Shown here piece after piece: positions 22,891 through 35,369 of a DNA stretch of 64,000 nucleotides (position 1 is the stretch's first letter; every line of letters starts with the position of its first letter). Origin of the DNA: Gnetum montanum (taxonomy: Eukaryota; Streptophyta; Gnetopsida; Gnetales; Gnetaceae); NCBI GenBank assembly GCA_015680685.1, contig MNCI01001868.1:441564-505563 (forward strand), in the 5' to 3' direction. The notes under the pieces were generated by a model. It was not told where the DNA came from. It worked only from the letters and a program-made list of their open reading frames with translations, and ran no database searches. The position numbers were made by a program, and so were the translations under genes.

Positions 22891-25463
22891 ATGGATTCCT
22901 TTTTCACAACCACAACCGCCATGGTCCCTGCCGATTTGGGTGCCACATCTGTGAACCCTATCGTGGTCACAATACCGGCTCCTGGCGCAACAGGATCTCA
23001 AGGGCCATTGCGTCGATCCTTGAGGCTTCAGGGAAAAGAGCCCATATTTACGGTTATAACCCTTGAAGAATACAATTTTATATGTGTGAAGATCCAGGCG
23101 AAGCTGGCTCTTAGCCGAGCCGAAGTCGAAGCAAAACGAAACTTTGAGGTGGTCCACCGAGTGGGCCATGATTTCAAGCCAACAGCTTACGGCATTATTC
23201 CCTTGACTGAACACCAACATGAGCTCATCACATAGTTGGTCATGGACAAAGGCCAAGCCTCACAGGCTGTGGTGGAGCCCTAGCATGGGGAGGAAGAGGA
23301 TGAATTCGCAACCCAGTTGGAACATTCGTTCCATACTCTGAGCCCCCAAACGTATATAAATCCCTTGTTTCCTTTCAATGGAGAGGCCACTCCTCTTGAC
23401 CCAGCCATGACCTCACAGGTGCATTTCCCTGCCATGCTACAGGCCACCGTGCAGCCATCTGGGCCTCAAGCACAAATACCGCACAATAACATGGGGGCGG
23501 CTTCGTCACCGTGGGTTCTCCGCATTCCGGCGGTGGTCTCCGTGACCATCGCGCCCCATTTCATCCTGCAGATTTCTCTGCCTCCGCCCCCTCCAACTCA
23601 ACAGATCACCACAGCTGTTCGGCCACAAACATACGTCCAACAACCTGCCGTAGGTCAGTGGGCCAACCCGACGGCACAACATACCCAGTTTGTGGTCTAT
23701 GGCGTGCAACCCCCGGTTGCACTTGCAATGCAAGTTCCCCAGGAGGTACCGCAGTATCCTCATCCTTATCTCGTGCAACAGGTGGCGGCTAACCCCTCTG
23801 CGCAAGCCAGCGGGTGGTGGTCTTCACAGGCTCCCTTGCCTGCTGGGATCCCCGCCCCATAAGCAGCCAGTCAACCGATCCTGTCGTTTCCGTTCCCTTG
23901 CGCCGCCCTCCTGGTTCAACCTCTTGTGCCATCTTCACAGACACCTCCGTCAATGGGTTTGGACCAAGCCTTCTAGCTGATACAGACTCTCACTGAGGAG
24001 GTTCGATTCCTCAAAGCCGCTGGTTCTGATACTATTCAGATCATGGACTTTTACCAGGAGGATCCGATTAGTCTAGCGGTCCCTATGCTGTCGCTACCGC
24101 CAGGGATGTCTCTGCCTTATTTTACCAAGTACAATGGGGAGGGGGATCCCAACGCTCACTTGGTCACGTTCAGGTTTGAGTCCTTGTTATTGCAACAATG
24201 GCCACACACCATCATCCGAGTCTTTGCAATGTCCCTAATAGGGAAAGCTTTGGATTGGTACCGAGCCCTCCCATGCTCTTCCATCTCAACCTTGGAAGAG
24301 CTGCTGACCCAATTTGTGACCTGCTTCAGATATAACTTGAAATCGGAAGTCACATTGGATCACCTCATGGGGGTGAAACAAGACCTGCTCGAGCCCGTCC
24401 AAAGGTTTATACAGCGTTGGAATGCAACCTTGAATGAGATCCGCGAGCCGATCACGGATTTGCATCTACTTGCTATATTCAAGGGGGCAGTCAATGAATT
24501 TATTAAGTCAAAACTGTATTATCTTTCCCTCGACTCTCTATACCAGGCCTTCGCTCAAACTAGAAGCATTTAAGATGCTGTGGAGGCCAGCAAAGACCCG
24601 ACGTATGTCGCCTACAGGAATGCGCATAACAAGGGCNNNNNNNNNNNNNNNNNNNNNNNNNNNNNNNNNNNNNNNNNNNNNNNNNNNNNNNNNNNNNNNN
24701 NNNNNNNNNNNNNNNNNNNNNNNNNNNNNTTCGGGGGCAGTTGTGTCTTGGCTGGTGCCAGCACCAGCCGTGGTTTCAGGAGGNCCAGCCTAAGCCAAAC
24801 TTTGAGCGTAAAGATCGCTCAAAGTATACGGCATTACCGGTAAAACATTCTGAACTACTGAAACAACTATTAGGGGAAGGGCACATTCAACCTAAGAAGG
24901 TGTCCGAGGAGGCTCTGAAGCGTCACAGACATCATTGTGAACTGCTGAAGAATCCTTCTCTAGCCTTACCTAACGAACCACCAGTTCCAAGATCTTTCAG
25001 GCTGGACCGTTTCTGTGACTACCACCAGCTGTGTGGTCACGATACGGATTAGTGTTGGGCGTTGAAAGATGACATTCAACGTATGCTGGATGATGGTTCG
25101 CTCAGGTTAGACAGCAGCAACCTGACACGTCCAGAAAACCAGACATTGCATGTGTATAAGGACCCGTTGAACGCAAACGATGATCCTTCTACAATCATTG
25201 TGGTAAGTACGGACAGTGAGAGGAGGGAACCACCAAAAGAACCTTTTGTTTTGCGTGTCCCAGCAAACTCACCAAGGGGGCCAACCATTTCACCAGCAGC
25301 CAGTGGGGTCTCGAGGCCGCCCTTCATTATACGTGCACCTTCTCAGATACACTCTCAGTCACGCAGCAATACCCAAGCCACGGCCTCGTCTGCGCCCACG
25401 CCTAGGGCGCCCTTCATTATCAGGGCGCCAAAACCACAGGCTGCTACTCTCATGCAGGGGTAG
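22891..25463 (+). pseudogene. Tat-like gag (interrupted by stops and an assembly gap)
   Basis: Starts at ATG 22891; frame +1 continues to the N run, broken by stops near 23233, 23281, 23863, 23971 and 24571, most of them TAG or TAA where CAG or CAA is expected. The N-terminal part has a Pro/Gln-rich stretch. The capsid-like domain (about 24043-24600) shows YNGEGDPNAHLVTF, GKALDWYRALP and LLAIFKGAV, as in the retrotransposon gag family. After the gap comes FCDYHQLCGHDTD, a C-x2-H-x4-H...C knuckle common in plant gypsy Gag, then proline-rich sequence with repeated PFIIRAP. The gag of the middle element (48829 to about 46440, minus) matches throughout. The N run at 24637-24729 hides part of the protein. 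Confidence 0.9.
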
Positions 25464-25589
25464 ACCTCCAACCAAAAGCGTCAACCCTCACCTCCCAAAC
25501 AAAAGGGAGACGACACACTAGTCAACGCAACGAAAGATCATTCTATGCTCGGCTTCTGTACCTTCACCTGCACCTCAGGGGCAGGATAA

Positions 25590-26611
25590 AGGTGCGGGAA
25601 CGCAACCGCCTTCTCTTGGCAAGAAAAAGAGCAACCCTCCGACTAACGCCGTTCCACCTCGGGAGATCCGTCTCTTGGGCCGAATGGAAGAAGACAAGGG
25701 GGAAAAACAACCTAGCTAGGAGAAGGACCTCCTCGACGCATTCACGCAAGTTAAACAAGCTCTCAAACAAAAGAACACAATGCTGAGCCTTTACGACCTG
25801 CTTATGACGTCTCGAGAACACCGTGAGGCTATGGTTCGCATGCTGACATCCATATCAGTGGATGAAAGCTTTCCAGCGGAGGAGGAAGCGATACATGCTG
25901 TCATGTTTCCTTCCGAAGCTGAGCAACCTACGCCTTCCTCACTGACCTTCCACGACGGGTTTATCAAAGACGATCCTGAGAAAGGTCAGGTAAAAATTGA
26001 ACCTATGTTTATCACTATCCGGGTCGGTCAATACCGGATCCGGAGAGTGCACGTGGACAATGGCGCAGCTACCAATGCCCTATTCCATCGTGGATAGGTT
26101 GGGTCTGGTCGACCAGATCACACCCACGACGACAGCCTGGGTAAAATTGTTCAACGGGGCACGGGTTCAAGTTAAGGGGACGGTGCGTATTGAGTTTGTG
26201 GCGGGGGATCAATTCCCAACGGAGGCCACTTTCTTAGTCGTCGAGGAGATGCCAGGGTTCAACCTAATCTTGGGAAGGTCGTGGTTAGCTCAGCTGAGGG
26301 TAGTTTCGTCACCGATACACCAAGAGATACATCTTCCCTATTCTGGAGGGGAGGTCGTGATACGCGGTGACGAAATCACCCCCAGGACCGTCAATAACAT
26401 TGAAGAAGAGTGGGGTTCAGAGATAGAAACGACCGATGATCAAACCTGTCTCCAAACCCCTCAACAAGCTGACAGCAATGATGACGGTCTAGCTTGGGCT
26501 GACCTACCATTTCCGGATGATAGCATAGAGGAGTCGAACCGTAAGTCTCCTCGCCCTTATGCGGCGCTCAACGTAAAGGCCATTAAAAGACAATTACGTA
26601 TCGATGGTTGA
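25590..26611 (+). pseudogene. Tat-like aspartic protease (frameshifted)
   Basis: Follows gag after a frame change near 25550. A Lys-rich linker is followed by the protease with VDNGAATN at 26053-26076, the retropepsin active-site loop with D-N-G in place of D-[ST]-G; the middle element has VDDGALTN here. A one-base shift near 26080 moves the frame, and the protein resumes with IVDRLGLVDQITP and the second hallmark, NLILGRSW, near 26260. The end is acidic. It would cleave the Gag-Pol polyprotein. Loss of frame makes this copy inactive. Confidence 0.82.
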
Positions 26612-26841
26612 ACGATGGTCTTTGCGTACATTACCTTTTTCTTAACGGGTTGTCTTGGTTATTACTTAGCAGTTTTATTTCATGCATTGTCATGTTACTT
26701 TCGTTTGCAGTTCTTACGCTTGTCATTTATCTTCACACTGTTGTCCTTTTCATACGCATGGTATTCACGTTTCTTGACCACTGTAGCACAATTACGCAAA
26801 ATTTTGTACCAGTATCATTTACGCTTGCTGTATTACGCTAT
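26612..26841 (+). other. spacer after protease
   Basis: No gene is supported. The stretch is T-rich with several TTACGC and TACGCT hexamers. Confidence 0.5.
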
Positions 26842-27035
26842 GGCCCGCAACGGCCTTAAACTAGTTACACAGAATTGTACACTATGACTCTTTACGCTTG
26901 ATTATGCAGCGGGCCCGCAATGGCCTTAAACTAGCCCCTAGTTTACGCAAAACCATACGAGGGCCTGCAACGGCCTTAAACTAGTCGCTAGGTTACGCAG
27001 GATCATGCAACGGCCTGCGATGGCCTTAAACTAGC
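26842..27035 (+). repeat. boundary motif cluster, four copies
   Basis: GGCCYGCRAYGGCCTTAAACTAG occurs at 26842, 26912, 26962 and 27011. It separates the protease from the 3' end of the antisense gene. The same motif, in the same orientation relative to the element, is at 44829-44945 in the middle element. Confidence 0.85.
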
Positions 27036-27228
27036 AATTACACTTTATCATTATCGCTTAGGTGAAATTTTCAACAATAACGCTCACACTCTACAGGCAA
27101 AATGCAAGAAGGAATAAAAACTGTGTAACTGACATTTAAATCATCCACCAAGTTTTATAACACGTATTTTCAGTCATTCGCAAAATGATGTTCCATTCAA
27201 CATCAATAAAACTATGCGTAAATTATAA

Positions 27229-30200
27229 TTACGCATTTCCCCTACTGCCACTATCACCGGTATCTCTTAACTCCGGATCCAACGCTAATGGATCGTCCTC
27301 AAATGGGCCGTCGTTTCTAGGAATGATTCTTTCACGAAGAATGTCCTCTTTGTGAGGTCCTTGTTCCGGTGCTGGCTCCACAGAAGGATGCTCTTCATCA
27401 TTGCGTTCTTCTGTCTCCTCTTCTGCCTCTTCCTCTACTTCTTCCTCTGCTTCTGCCACTCCCTCTGCTAACTCCTCCGCTTGTTCGTCTTCCCTATCCT
27501 CGACTGGTACCTGAACATAGTAAACAAATTAGCTACACAAGACTTAACATCATAATTAGAAACGCAAACTAAGTAACGCGTAAACTTACTTGCGACGGCC
27601 CTGCTTCCGCAGCAAAGGGAAGCTTGTCCAAGCCAGCCCACAGGCGCTTCATAATCTCTTCCTCCGTTAGATCTGGCCATACATCCTCTCCCAAGGCAGC
27701 CCCAGCCTTCACTTTCCCTTTCTCCACACTACTCCAGCGGGGTGGGTCCGGAAAGAAAGTAGGGATTGTAGCCTGACCCCCAGGGAGAGTCATCGCCCTT
27801 TCGGGGGACGCACTGACAGTTACCTGCTCCTCGAACTTCTTGAAGGCATCAGAAGCGCCAATGACGTCCTGGAAGACTTCCAAGGACCAGGCCCTGACGG
27901 TAAGATCTCGGTAGAGTTTTCGATAAGCGATACTTTCCCGCTTGTACAAGTGCTTGTGGTCCTTCTCCTTCTGCCTCCATTCTTGCACGCTTGCACAGTA
28001 ATCCCTCCAGTCCCGGCTTTTCTAGGCTAGGAGTTCTATCTGCATTCGCTGCTCGACTAACGCGCAACTAGTTTGTACGCTATTTTTGATGGCTATCCAA
28101 TACCGGGAGTAATCGACAACAACGGTATGCCAGTCTTCATCCCCCATTGCTCGCGCTTGTAGGAAGTCGCACCGCGATTTTAAGTCTCCGAACTCTTTGG
28201 TTAGAGACTCAACCCTCTGCTCCGACCTCTGCAACCTTTTCCACAGATTCTCATTAATGCCCTTACTCTCCCATAAGGAGCGTGTCAAGCGTAACGCACA
28301 TTTACGCATTTCCTCATAAATGTGACGTGGCACGACTGCTTCATTGGATGGTGGCTCCACTATGTCCAAATCAATGGGCTCAGTGGGATCCCATTGGAGG
28401 CGAGCTCCTAACAGAAACAATCATCAGTGTTGGTGACACATTACCATTATGTAATATCACAAACTGACTACAACCATAACGTACCCGCTCCAGGTTCGAC
28501 GCGTTCCAGGCGCACGATCATGTCATTGAAAACCCCTTCCATAAAAGCGAATTTATCAGGGAAGTCTCTCCACGCTTTGCTCACAGCCGCAGACGTGGAC
28601 ACACCCTCTTCTCCTGTAGCGTAATCCAGTTAGAAAATTCATCCATCAATAAAATTCTGCAAACTCGCTAACACATTCATTACCTCTACCGGTGACAGTG
28701 GCAACTTCGCCAACATCTTCCACTTCCTTTCCCTCTTCACGCACTTGAGTCTGTGCGTTGCTGGTCCCAGTGGCCGGGGCCTCTTCATGTACCCGGTCCT
28801 GTGCCCGGCTCCTACTAGTAGTCGGGACCTCCTCATGCATCAGAGCTTATGCATGGCTCCCGCCAGTAGTTGAGGCTTCCTCACGCACCAGAGCTTACAC
28901 ACAGCTCACGCTAACAGCTGGGGCCTCTTCTTCCAAAATTGAGGCCCCCTCTCCACGACGTAACGCTACTGCCCCTGTCTCAGGGGTCAGTCCCTCTGTA
29001 ATTTTTACTGGCCATATCACAACACCTTAGTATATCATTGCGTAATACACCTAAACAAACATTGCGTAATACAATTCCTTCACGCTTACCAGGCGGAGGC
29101 TTACTCCGCTGAACCTTGACCGCCACAGTTCGGCCTGCATCACCCTCAGGGGCGTCGGCTATGCGAAGCCTTTTACGCCGAGCTGCAGGTTCTACGATTT
29201 ATTCCACCATGCGCTTCCCTCGCGAGGCGTCGCCAGTGTAGGTAGGCATTATCCCGCCTACGCTGTCGAGACCTCGCACTTGGGGCGCTGCCAAACCCTT
29301 AGTCGTTATAGACAACGACTCCCCGATCCCTTCCGGTGGATCCTGCCCACGGGTAGTGCTGAGGATGTGGACAATCCAAGGTCTGGACAGTTGGTCTCGG
29401 TCTTGTTGCATCCAGATCCCATTCTTTTGGATGACCAGAAACTCAGCAAACCGCCGGAGGCAATCTATGAAGAACGCGTAATGCACGTTGAAACGGGATT
29501 CAAGCTTCTTGCGAAGCTTGAGCATCTCATTACTCAGTCCCTTGGCAAAATAGCTTGCCCAATTGAACTGGGTCCCCTCCTCCAGAACCTCTTGCATAAT
29601 ACGGGTCTACTTCCCCTGCGAGAGAGTTTTGGGGAAGGTCCGGGCCCGAAAAATGGGATAAAGTGTCTTGGCAGTGCCCATCTCGAATTTTTCACAGGGA
29701 AACCCTTTAGTCTCCTTCGGGATCCTTACCCACTCCTTCAGCCAATTCTGGAAGGCAGTGCTCCTCTTCACCTTCTCACTTACGGGAGGGCCGTCTGAAG
29801 GGACGCCAAATAGGTCCGTGAAGAGCTGAGCATCGATGTTAAAGCTTACGCGCACGTTGTGTACGTGCATGCAGAAATGCTCTACCTTTTTGTTGAAGGA
29901 GTTGACCAGGGTTAGCATTTCACTGGCGGGGACATCAGGAGTTGCAGCCAAAAACAGGTGCATTAGCCCTGCTGCTCGGATCTTACTAGTCACCGCGACT
30001 GGGGCCGCCGAGTGGCTGAGCCAGTGCTGTGCGTCCTTGATGTCGCCATAGCGGAAGAAGATAGCGCTCGCCTCGCGGCCAAAAATCGTAAGGGTAATCT
30101 CCCGAGATTCCCTAACTGCACAACATGAAGCACAAATTAACCAAAGCTCTATTACGCAATGTCTACAATTTACAATTACATTACGCAGTAACCAACTACA

Positions 30201-31447
30201 CCACAGCCTTACCAGGGCCAAATGGCAAAGGAAATGGTGGGAGTTCCCTTTGCACGTCCTCGATGGTAAGGGGTGGATCCAAGGTCCAGTCATTGTGCAG
30301 CCACCTGAGTCATTGGCAATTCTCAAAAGCCCTAGCGTAACGGGTGGGGTACTCACTCATGTCAAAGCCGATCTACTATATAACACCAGCGCGCACGTTG
30401 TTAGTTGCGGTAAACGCCATTATCGCCATTTCGGCCCATGACAATACATCGCCATCTCCAACTAACTTGTTGTCCTAAATAAAGAACCTATACCATACAA
30501 CATAGGCTTATTTTACATTTTTGCACATGGGCTTCGCTTTTATTTCACACCGAAAACAGACATACAACAAAACAGAAACATAGACAGTTAACAAAATTTG
30601 CTTACCTGCCTGCATAGTACACCGTGCCTTGTGGGTTTCTGGAAACAGGTCGAGACATGGCGGGCCATGAACAACGTGTTATATGCATGATAACAGCTGA
30701 ATCGAGCCATTTCCCAGATCCAGTTCAAGCTCCTCAACGCCTGGGCTCTGAGTTCTCGGTCTTCGAGATGACCCGTATCGATGGCCCTATCTGTCAAAAA
30801 GGCCAGAATCCCTCGCACAGAACCTGCCAGCAGGTGCTCTAACAGGGCATCGGCGATGTCATCAGACAAATCAGACCACACGATGACGCTGAAGTTGCGC
30901 AGCAAGAACTGCAGAAACTCCAGCGCACCCTGTCGAAACCATATTGCCTTCCCTTGCAACCGCGTGTGTGGGGGAGGGACATTGGGGACAATGGGGTTTA
31001 TACAACACAAAACCCCCACGATATCCAGCACAATCAGAATGGGCTTTAGCGCAACGCTGTACAGAAAACCTAGTACATACATTAACACCTACATTTACAT
31101 TTGCACGACTAACACAAAAAACTTATGAATTACACCTAGCTATCCAGGCCGAAATCGCCCAAACCCTTGCAATAACGCAAGGTTCGTCCCTAACAACGGC
31201 GATAGATGCAACCCCATTAAACCCTCGCACTAACCCGAGGTCCGCAATTTTGAAATTCACATTCACGCAAACGACACCACGAAAAATAAACATTAAAAAC
31301 GAACATAAGCACACGAAGAACGAACTACCGGTTCAAAGGCGTCGGGTCACAAACATCAACCAGCACCTGCGAAACATGATTCAGATTTTCCTGCACTTCA
31401 TCAATTTTGGCCAGTTTTGCATTCTTCCTCTTGATCTTCGGGGCCAT
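27229..31447 (-). pseudogene. antisense eight-exon gene with FCP1-like (HAD) domain, retrotransposon-borne
   Basis: Exons on the minus strand: 31447-31329, 31056-30606, 30474-30213, 30115-29090, 28995-28684, 28613-28485, 28407-27590, 27510-27229. All seven introns (70-272 bp) are GT-AG and phases match, giving 1132 codons with a TAA end. Eight in-frame stops (three in exon 3, two each in exons 4 and 5, one in exon 7) fit C-to-T change; there is no frameshift. Residues 1-40 start MAPKIKRKNAK. Residues 43-185 resemble FCP1/NIF-type HAD phosphatases (ILIVLDIVGVL, ALEFLQFLLRNFSVIVWS, YNTLF) but lack the second motif-I Asp and the late DD pair. Then come a domain I do not recognise (about 285-560; FTDLFGVPSDG), a 4 x 16-residue repeat, a coiled coil and an acidic tail. 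The middle element carries the same gene. Role unknown. Confidence 0.85.
28735..28930 (-). repeat. 48-bp coding repeat in exon 5 of the antisense gene
   Basis: Four consecutive 16-codon units with the pattern x-x-T-T-x-x-S-x-A-Q-x-x-V-[RH]-E-E. In two units the Gln codon has become TAA. The unit size keeps the frame. Confidence 0.8.
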
Positions 31448-32115
31448 TGCGACGGCTTCAGAATTTCTCACAGCTTACCACCTATAAACCTTCACAAAAT
31501 CGCACGCTCTAATCTTCTACTTCTCCTTCTCTCGATCAGAAACAATTACGAATTCAGATTCAGGATAGCCAATAACCTGTTCTCATCGAAAAACCACTTA
31601 CTTATCTGCGAGGATCACCGACTTGATATCCGATTTCAGCGGGACTTTCCTAAAACGGAACCCGAAATTCAAGATATTAATGCGGCTGATATCGCAAGCA
31701 CCATTGTCCGAAATGACGTTAAACTACCACATCTTATCACCCCGTAATTGGGTTACATTGATTACAGCTTGTCTATAATATTCAAAATTCAGTTAGCCTT
31801 CCACGTTCGGCGACATTATGTCACTTGTCTCCTAATCATTTACGCACTTGGTGTTTTTGCAGGGCAGACGGGAAATGGACGTAAAATTTTCAGCGCCTCT
31901 AACTTTGACGGGCCCATACGGGAAGGTAATTAGGTAGTTTGACTCCGCGCTAGTAGACGATAACCCCTCCTTTAGAAGGCATAACCATAGCTGCGTCGGA
32001 GACGTCCCCAGAATGGCCAGAATAGTCGACACGCACGCTAGACCTGGAGGCTGGGGACATAATCGAAGACCCCCTCAGTGAGGTTCCTATCGTTACGCAT
32101 AAGGGTAAATTTGAA
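31448..32115. other. interval between antisense gene start and pol
   Basis: This must hold any promoter of the antisense gene and the start of the sense pol region. It contains one weak boundary motif (GACGTTAAACTACC, 31704-31730). The sense pol frame can be traced back to about 32022, where a stop lies. No TATA box on the minus strand was convincing. Confidence 0.45.
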
Positions 32116-35100
32116 ATGCTTAAAGTCAGCTCTTTGTTAGACCAAAAAATGCACAATGCTATAAAACAGGTCCTGCAAGACAACATTACTGTCTTTGCAT
32201 GGTCATACGAGGATATTCCTGGACTAGATCCTAGGTTAATCCAGCATAACATCATCCTAGATCCGCAGGTTAAAGCAGTTAGGCAAAAGGTACGCAAAAT
32301 CAAGCCAGAGATCGCGCTAGCTATGCGTGACGAAATCACCAAACTATACCAGGCTGGTTTCATCCGCGCGGTCGATTACTCGAACTGGGTATCTAACATC
32401 GTAGTCGTACCAAAGAAGACTGGAAGCATATGCATCTGCATAGACTTTCGGGCTTTGAACAAGGTCATAATCAAAGATAACTTCCCGTTGCCGAGTATCG
32501 ACCAGCTAGTGGATACAACAGCTGGGCATGCGCTTCTGTCCTTCATGGATGGCTTTTTAGGCTATAACCAGATTCGAATTAACCTAGAACATCAATTGAC
32601 CACGACATTCATGATGCCCTGGGGCACGTTCTGCTATACTATGATGCCTTTTGGTTTGAAGAACGCCTGAGCAACCTATCAACGGGCCATGACATACATT
32701 TTCAGCGATTACCTCCTAGGAAGGCTGAATGATTACGTAGACGACATAGCTGTTAAGTCTTTGAAGTCTGACAATCATTCAGAAGACCTGGAGTTAGTCC
32801 TTAAAAGATGCTCCAAATACGAGCTCCGGCTTAACCCAAAGAAGTACGTATTCGGAGTCAAAACCGGACGCATGCTGGGGTTTGTGGTGTCGGAGACCGA
32901 CATACGAGTTGACCCTGATAAGGTCAAAGCCATTGTCGGGTTAACGCCTCCTACAGACCTCAAGCAATTACGCGGGTTACAGGGACACTTACAGTTTATA
33001 CGCCGATTCATTTCGAGGTTAACTGACAAGTTACACCCTATGCAACACTTGCTAAAAAAGGGGGTTAATTTCGAATGGACCGACGATTTCCAGCGTGCGT
33101 TTGACAGCTTAAAACAAGAACTGCAACACTTACCGACGATTTTCCCACCACAAAGGGATTTGCCATTTTACATTTACCTCGCAACTTCGGACGTAGCGTT
33201 AGCAGAGTTACTTTGTCAAAGGAGGGATGATGGGTCGGAAGTGCCCATCTACTACTTGAGTCATTCTCTATGTGCGTACGAAACGAGGTACAAAGATGTC
33301 GAGCGTAGTTGCCTAGCATTAGTTTTTACGCTTAAGAAATGTAGGCATTATCTTTTCCATAGCCAGGTCAACGTCATATGTAAAAAAAACATTCTTAGAG
33401 CCATTACGCATAGCTTATACGAGAGTAGTAAAATAGCTCGCTGGAAGGCTATCACGGCAGAATTCGATCTGCACTATATTGGTCAATCATCTACGAAAGG
33501 CCAAGCGATAGCTGACCAGTTAATAACTTCACCGATTAACAATCAAGCAATTATAGAGCCAAAGTTCCCTAATGAACATGTACATAGTTTAAGCCCTGTC
33601 TTGATAGGCGCCGAAGCAACGTTGTATTTCGACGGAGCTTCAACTGCTAGAGGTGGCAGTGCTGCCACTGTCATCACGCTATCGCTTGAGGATGTGTGTC
33701 TACACGCTTATCGCTTGACCTTCCCCTGTACGAACAATGTGGCAGAGTATGAGGGGCTCCTCAGGGGATTACTAACTGCCGGTGAACTCGATGTTCAACA
33801 CCTGGTGATTAGGGGTGATTCGATGCTTGTCATAAATTAGATCACAGGAGTCTATGCCTGCAAGGTTGTACATTTGCAGCCCTACTGCGAGACGGCTAAA
33901 GATTTTCTGAAACGATTCGCGACCATCGATGCCCAGCACGTGCCACGCACGGATAACACACTGGCCGATGCACTGGCGACACTAGCTTTGAACGTGCCTG
34001 CACATCTTTTTGACACCTGCCCCGCATTGATTACCGACTGCACAGATCCTACCATTCGGACAACGCAAATCTCCTCTCTTCTCGAGGAAAGCACGCCTGA
34101 ATGGTATGACGACATTAAAGCTTACCTTTTACAGGGCGAGCTACCGTCTGCATTAACATGCGCACAGAAAGACGCAATCTGTAAGCGAGCTAGGCAATAC
34201 ATCATCATCGGAGATAGCACTCTTTGTAGACGCTTCTTTGATGGCGTGTTGCTTACTTGCGTTGACAAAGACCAAGCACAGCACATAGTCGGCGAAGTTC
34301 ACGAGGGACTGTGCAGCAGCCATGTAGCACCACGAGCTATGGCCCTAAAAATCCGTCGCTTAGGATACTACTGGCCACGCATGGAAAAAGATTGCTTGAC
34401 GAAGGTTAAAACCTGTGACACGTGTCAGCGTCACGCAAATCTTATACACGTGTCACCCACAGAATTACATACAACGCAGATAACATGGCCATTTCAGCGA
34501 TGGGGACTAGACATCATAAGCCCCATCACGCCGAAGTCTTCCGCAGGTCATAGCTTCATTATTACCGCTACTGAGTATTTCACAAAGTGGGTAGAGGCTG
34601 TTCCCCTGTGGAAGATCACTTCTCAGCAGATTTGCCATTTTATCCTAGATAATATAGTAACCAGATTTGGTCTCCCGATGACTATCATGACCGACAATGG
34701 GCTACAGTTTAGTAGTACGGAAACCAAATCCTTCTGTGATAACCTGGGCATTAGACAATCCTTTTCCTCCCCTTATTACCCGCAAGCGAATGGTCAAGCT
34801 AAAGCAACGAACAAAGTGATCATCAATCTGCTCAAGAAAATGCTCGACGGCAACAAAAGGCGGTGGCACGAACATATCCTCTATGTGCTATGGGCGTATC
34901 GTACTACGTGTAGGACGGCTACGGGTAGTACACCCTATAGATTGGTTTACGGGTCTGAAGCAGTGTTGCCTATCGAGTTGCAAATCCCTTCTCTGAGAAT
35001 GGTCCTCTCCGCGGTTATAAGTGGGGCTCAACACACCGAGTCTCGAATCGCAGATCTGGATTCAGTGGAAGAGAAGCAGATACAGGTTGTTGACACGATT

Positions 35101-35343
35101 GAAAGATATCAAGACAAAAAGCGACAGAAACATCGCCATAACCTTCAACAGCACTCGATCAAAAAAGGAGATCTAGTCCTCAAGGCTGTGCGTGAACCAG
35201 TAGGCAAGTTCTCTGCAAACTGGGAAGGCCCTTTCTTGGTGGTCGACGTGTACAGCAACGACGCATTCAAGTTAGTAGACGTTAATGGAAATGAATTAGC
35301 AAATCCTGTAAATCATGTGTACTTGAAGCGGTATTACATTTAG
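32024..35343 (+). pseudogene. Tat-like pol: RT, RNase H, archaeal-type RNase H, integrase
   Basis: One frame of about 1100 codons with two stops (TGA 32668, TAG 33838) and no frameshift. RT: GFIRAVDYSNWVSNIVVVPK, DNFPLPSIDQLVD, FMDGFLGYNQI, and YVDD at 32734-32745. RNase H covers about 33070-33480. A second, archaeal-type RNase H runs 33620-34000 (LYFDGAST, NNVAEYEGLL, HVPRTDNTLADAL), the Tat-lineage mark. Integrase: zinc-binding H/H then CDTCQ near 34290-34440; catalytic Asp in LDIISPITPKS and in TDNGLQF; the third acidic residue is replaced by Lys (NGQAKATNK, where the middle element keeps Glu). The C-terminal domain ends GNELANPVNHVYLKRYYI. It would make and integrate element DNA, but the two stops and the Lys make this copy inactive. 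Confidence 0.93.
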
Positions 35344-35369
35344 CAGCATCTACGGTGTCAACAGCAGGT

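Noticed and set aside
24637-24729. Gap of unknown bases in gag
   Set aside because: Treated as an assembly gap; the frame change across it is not counted as a mutation.
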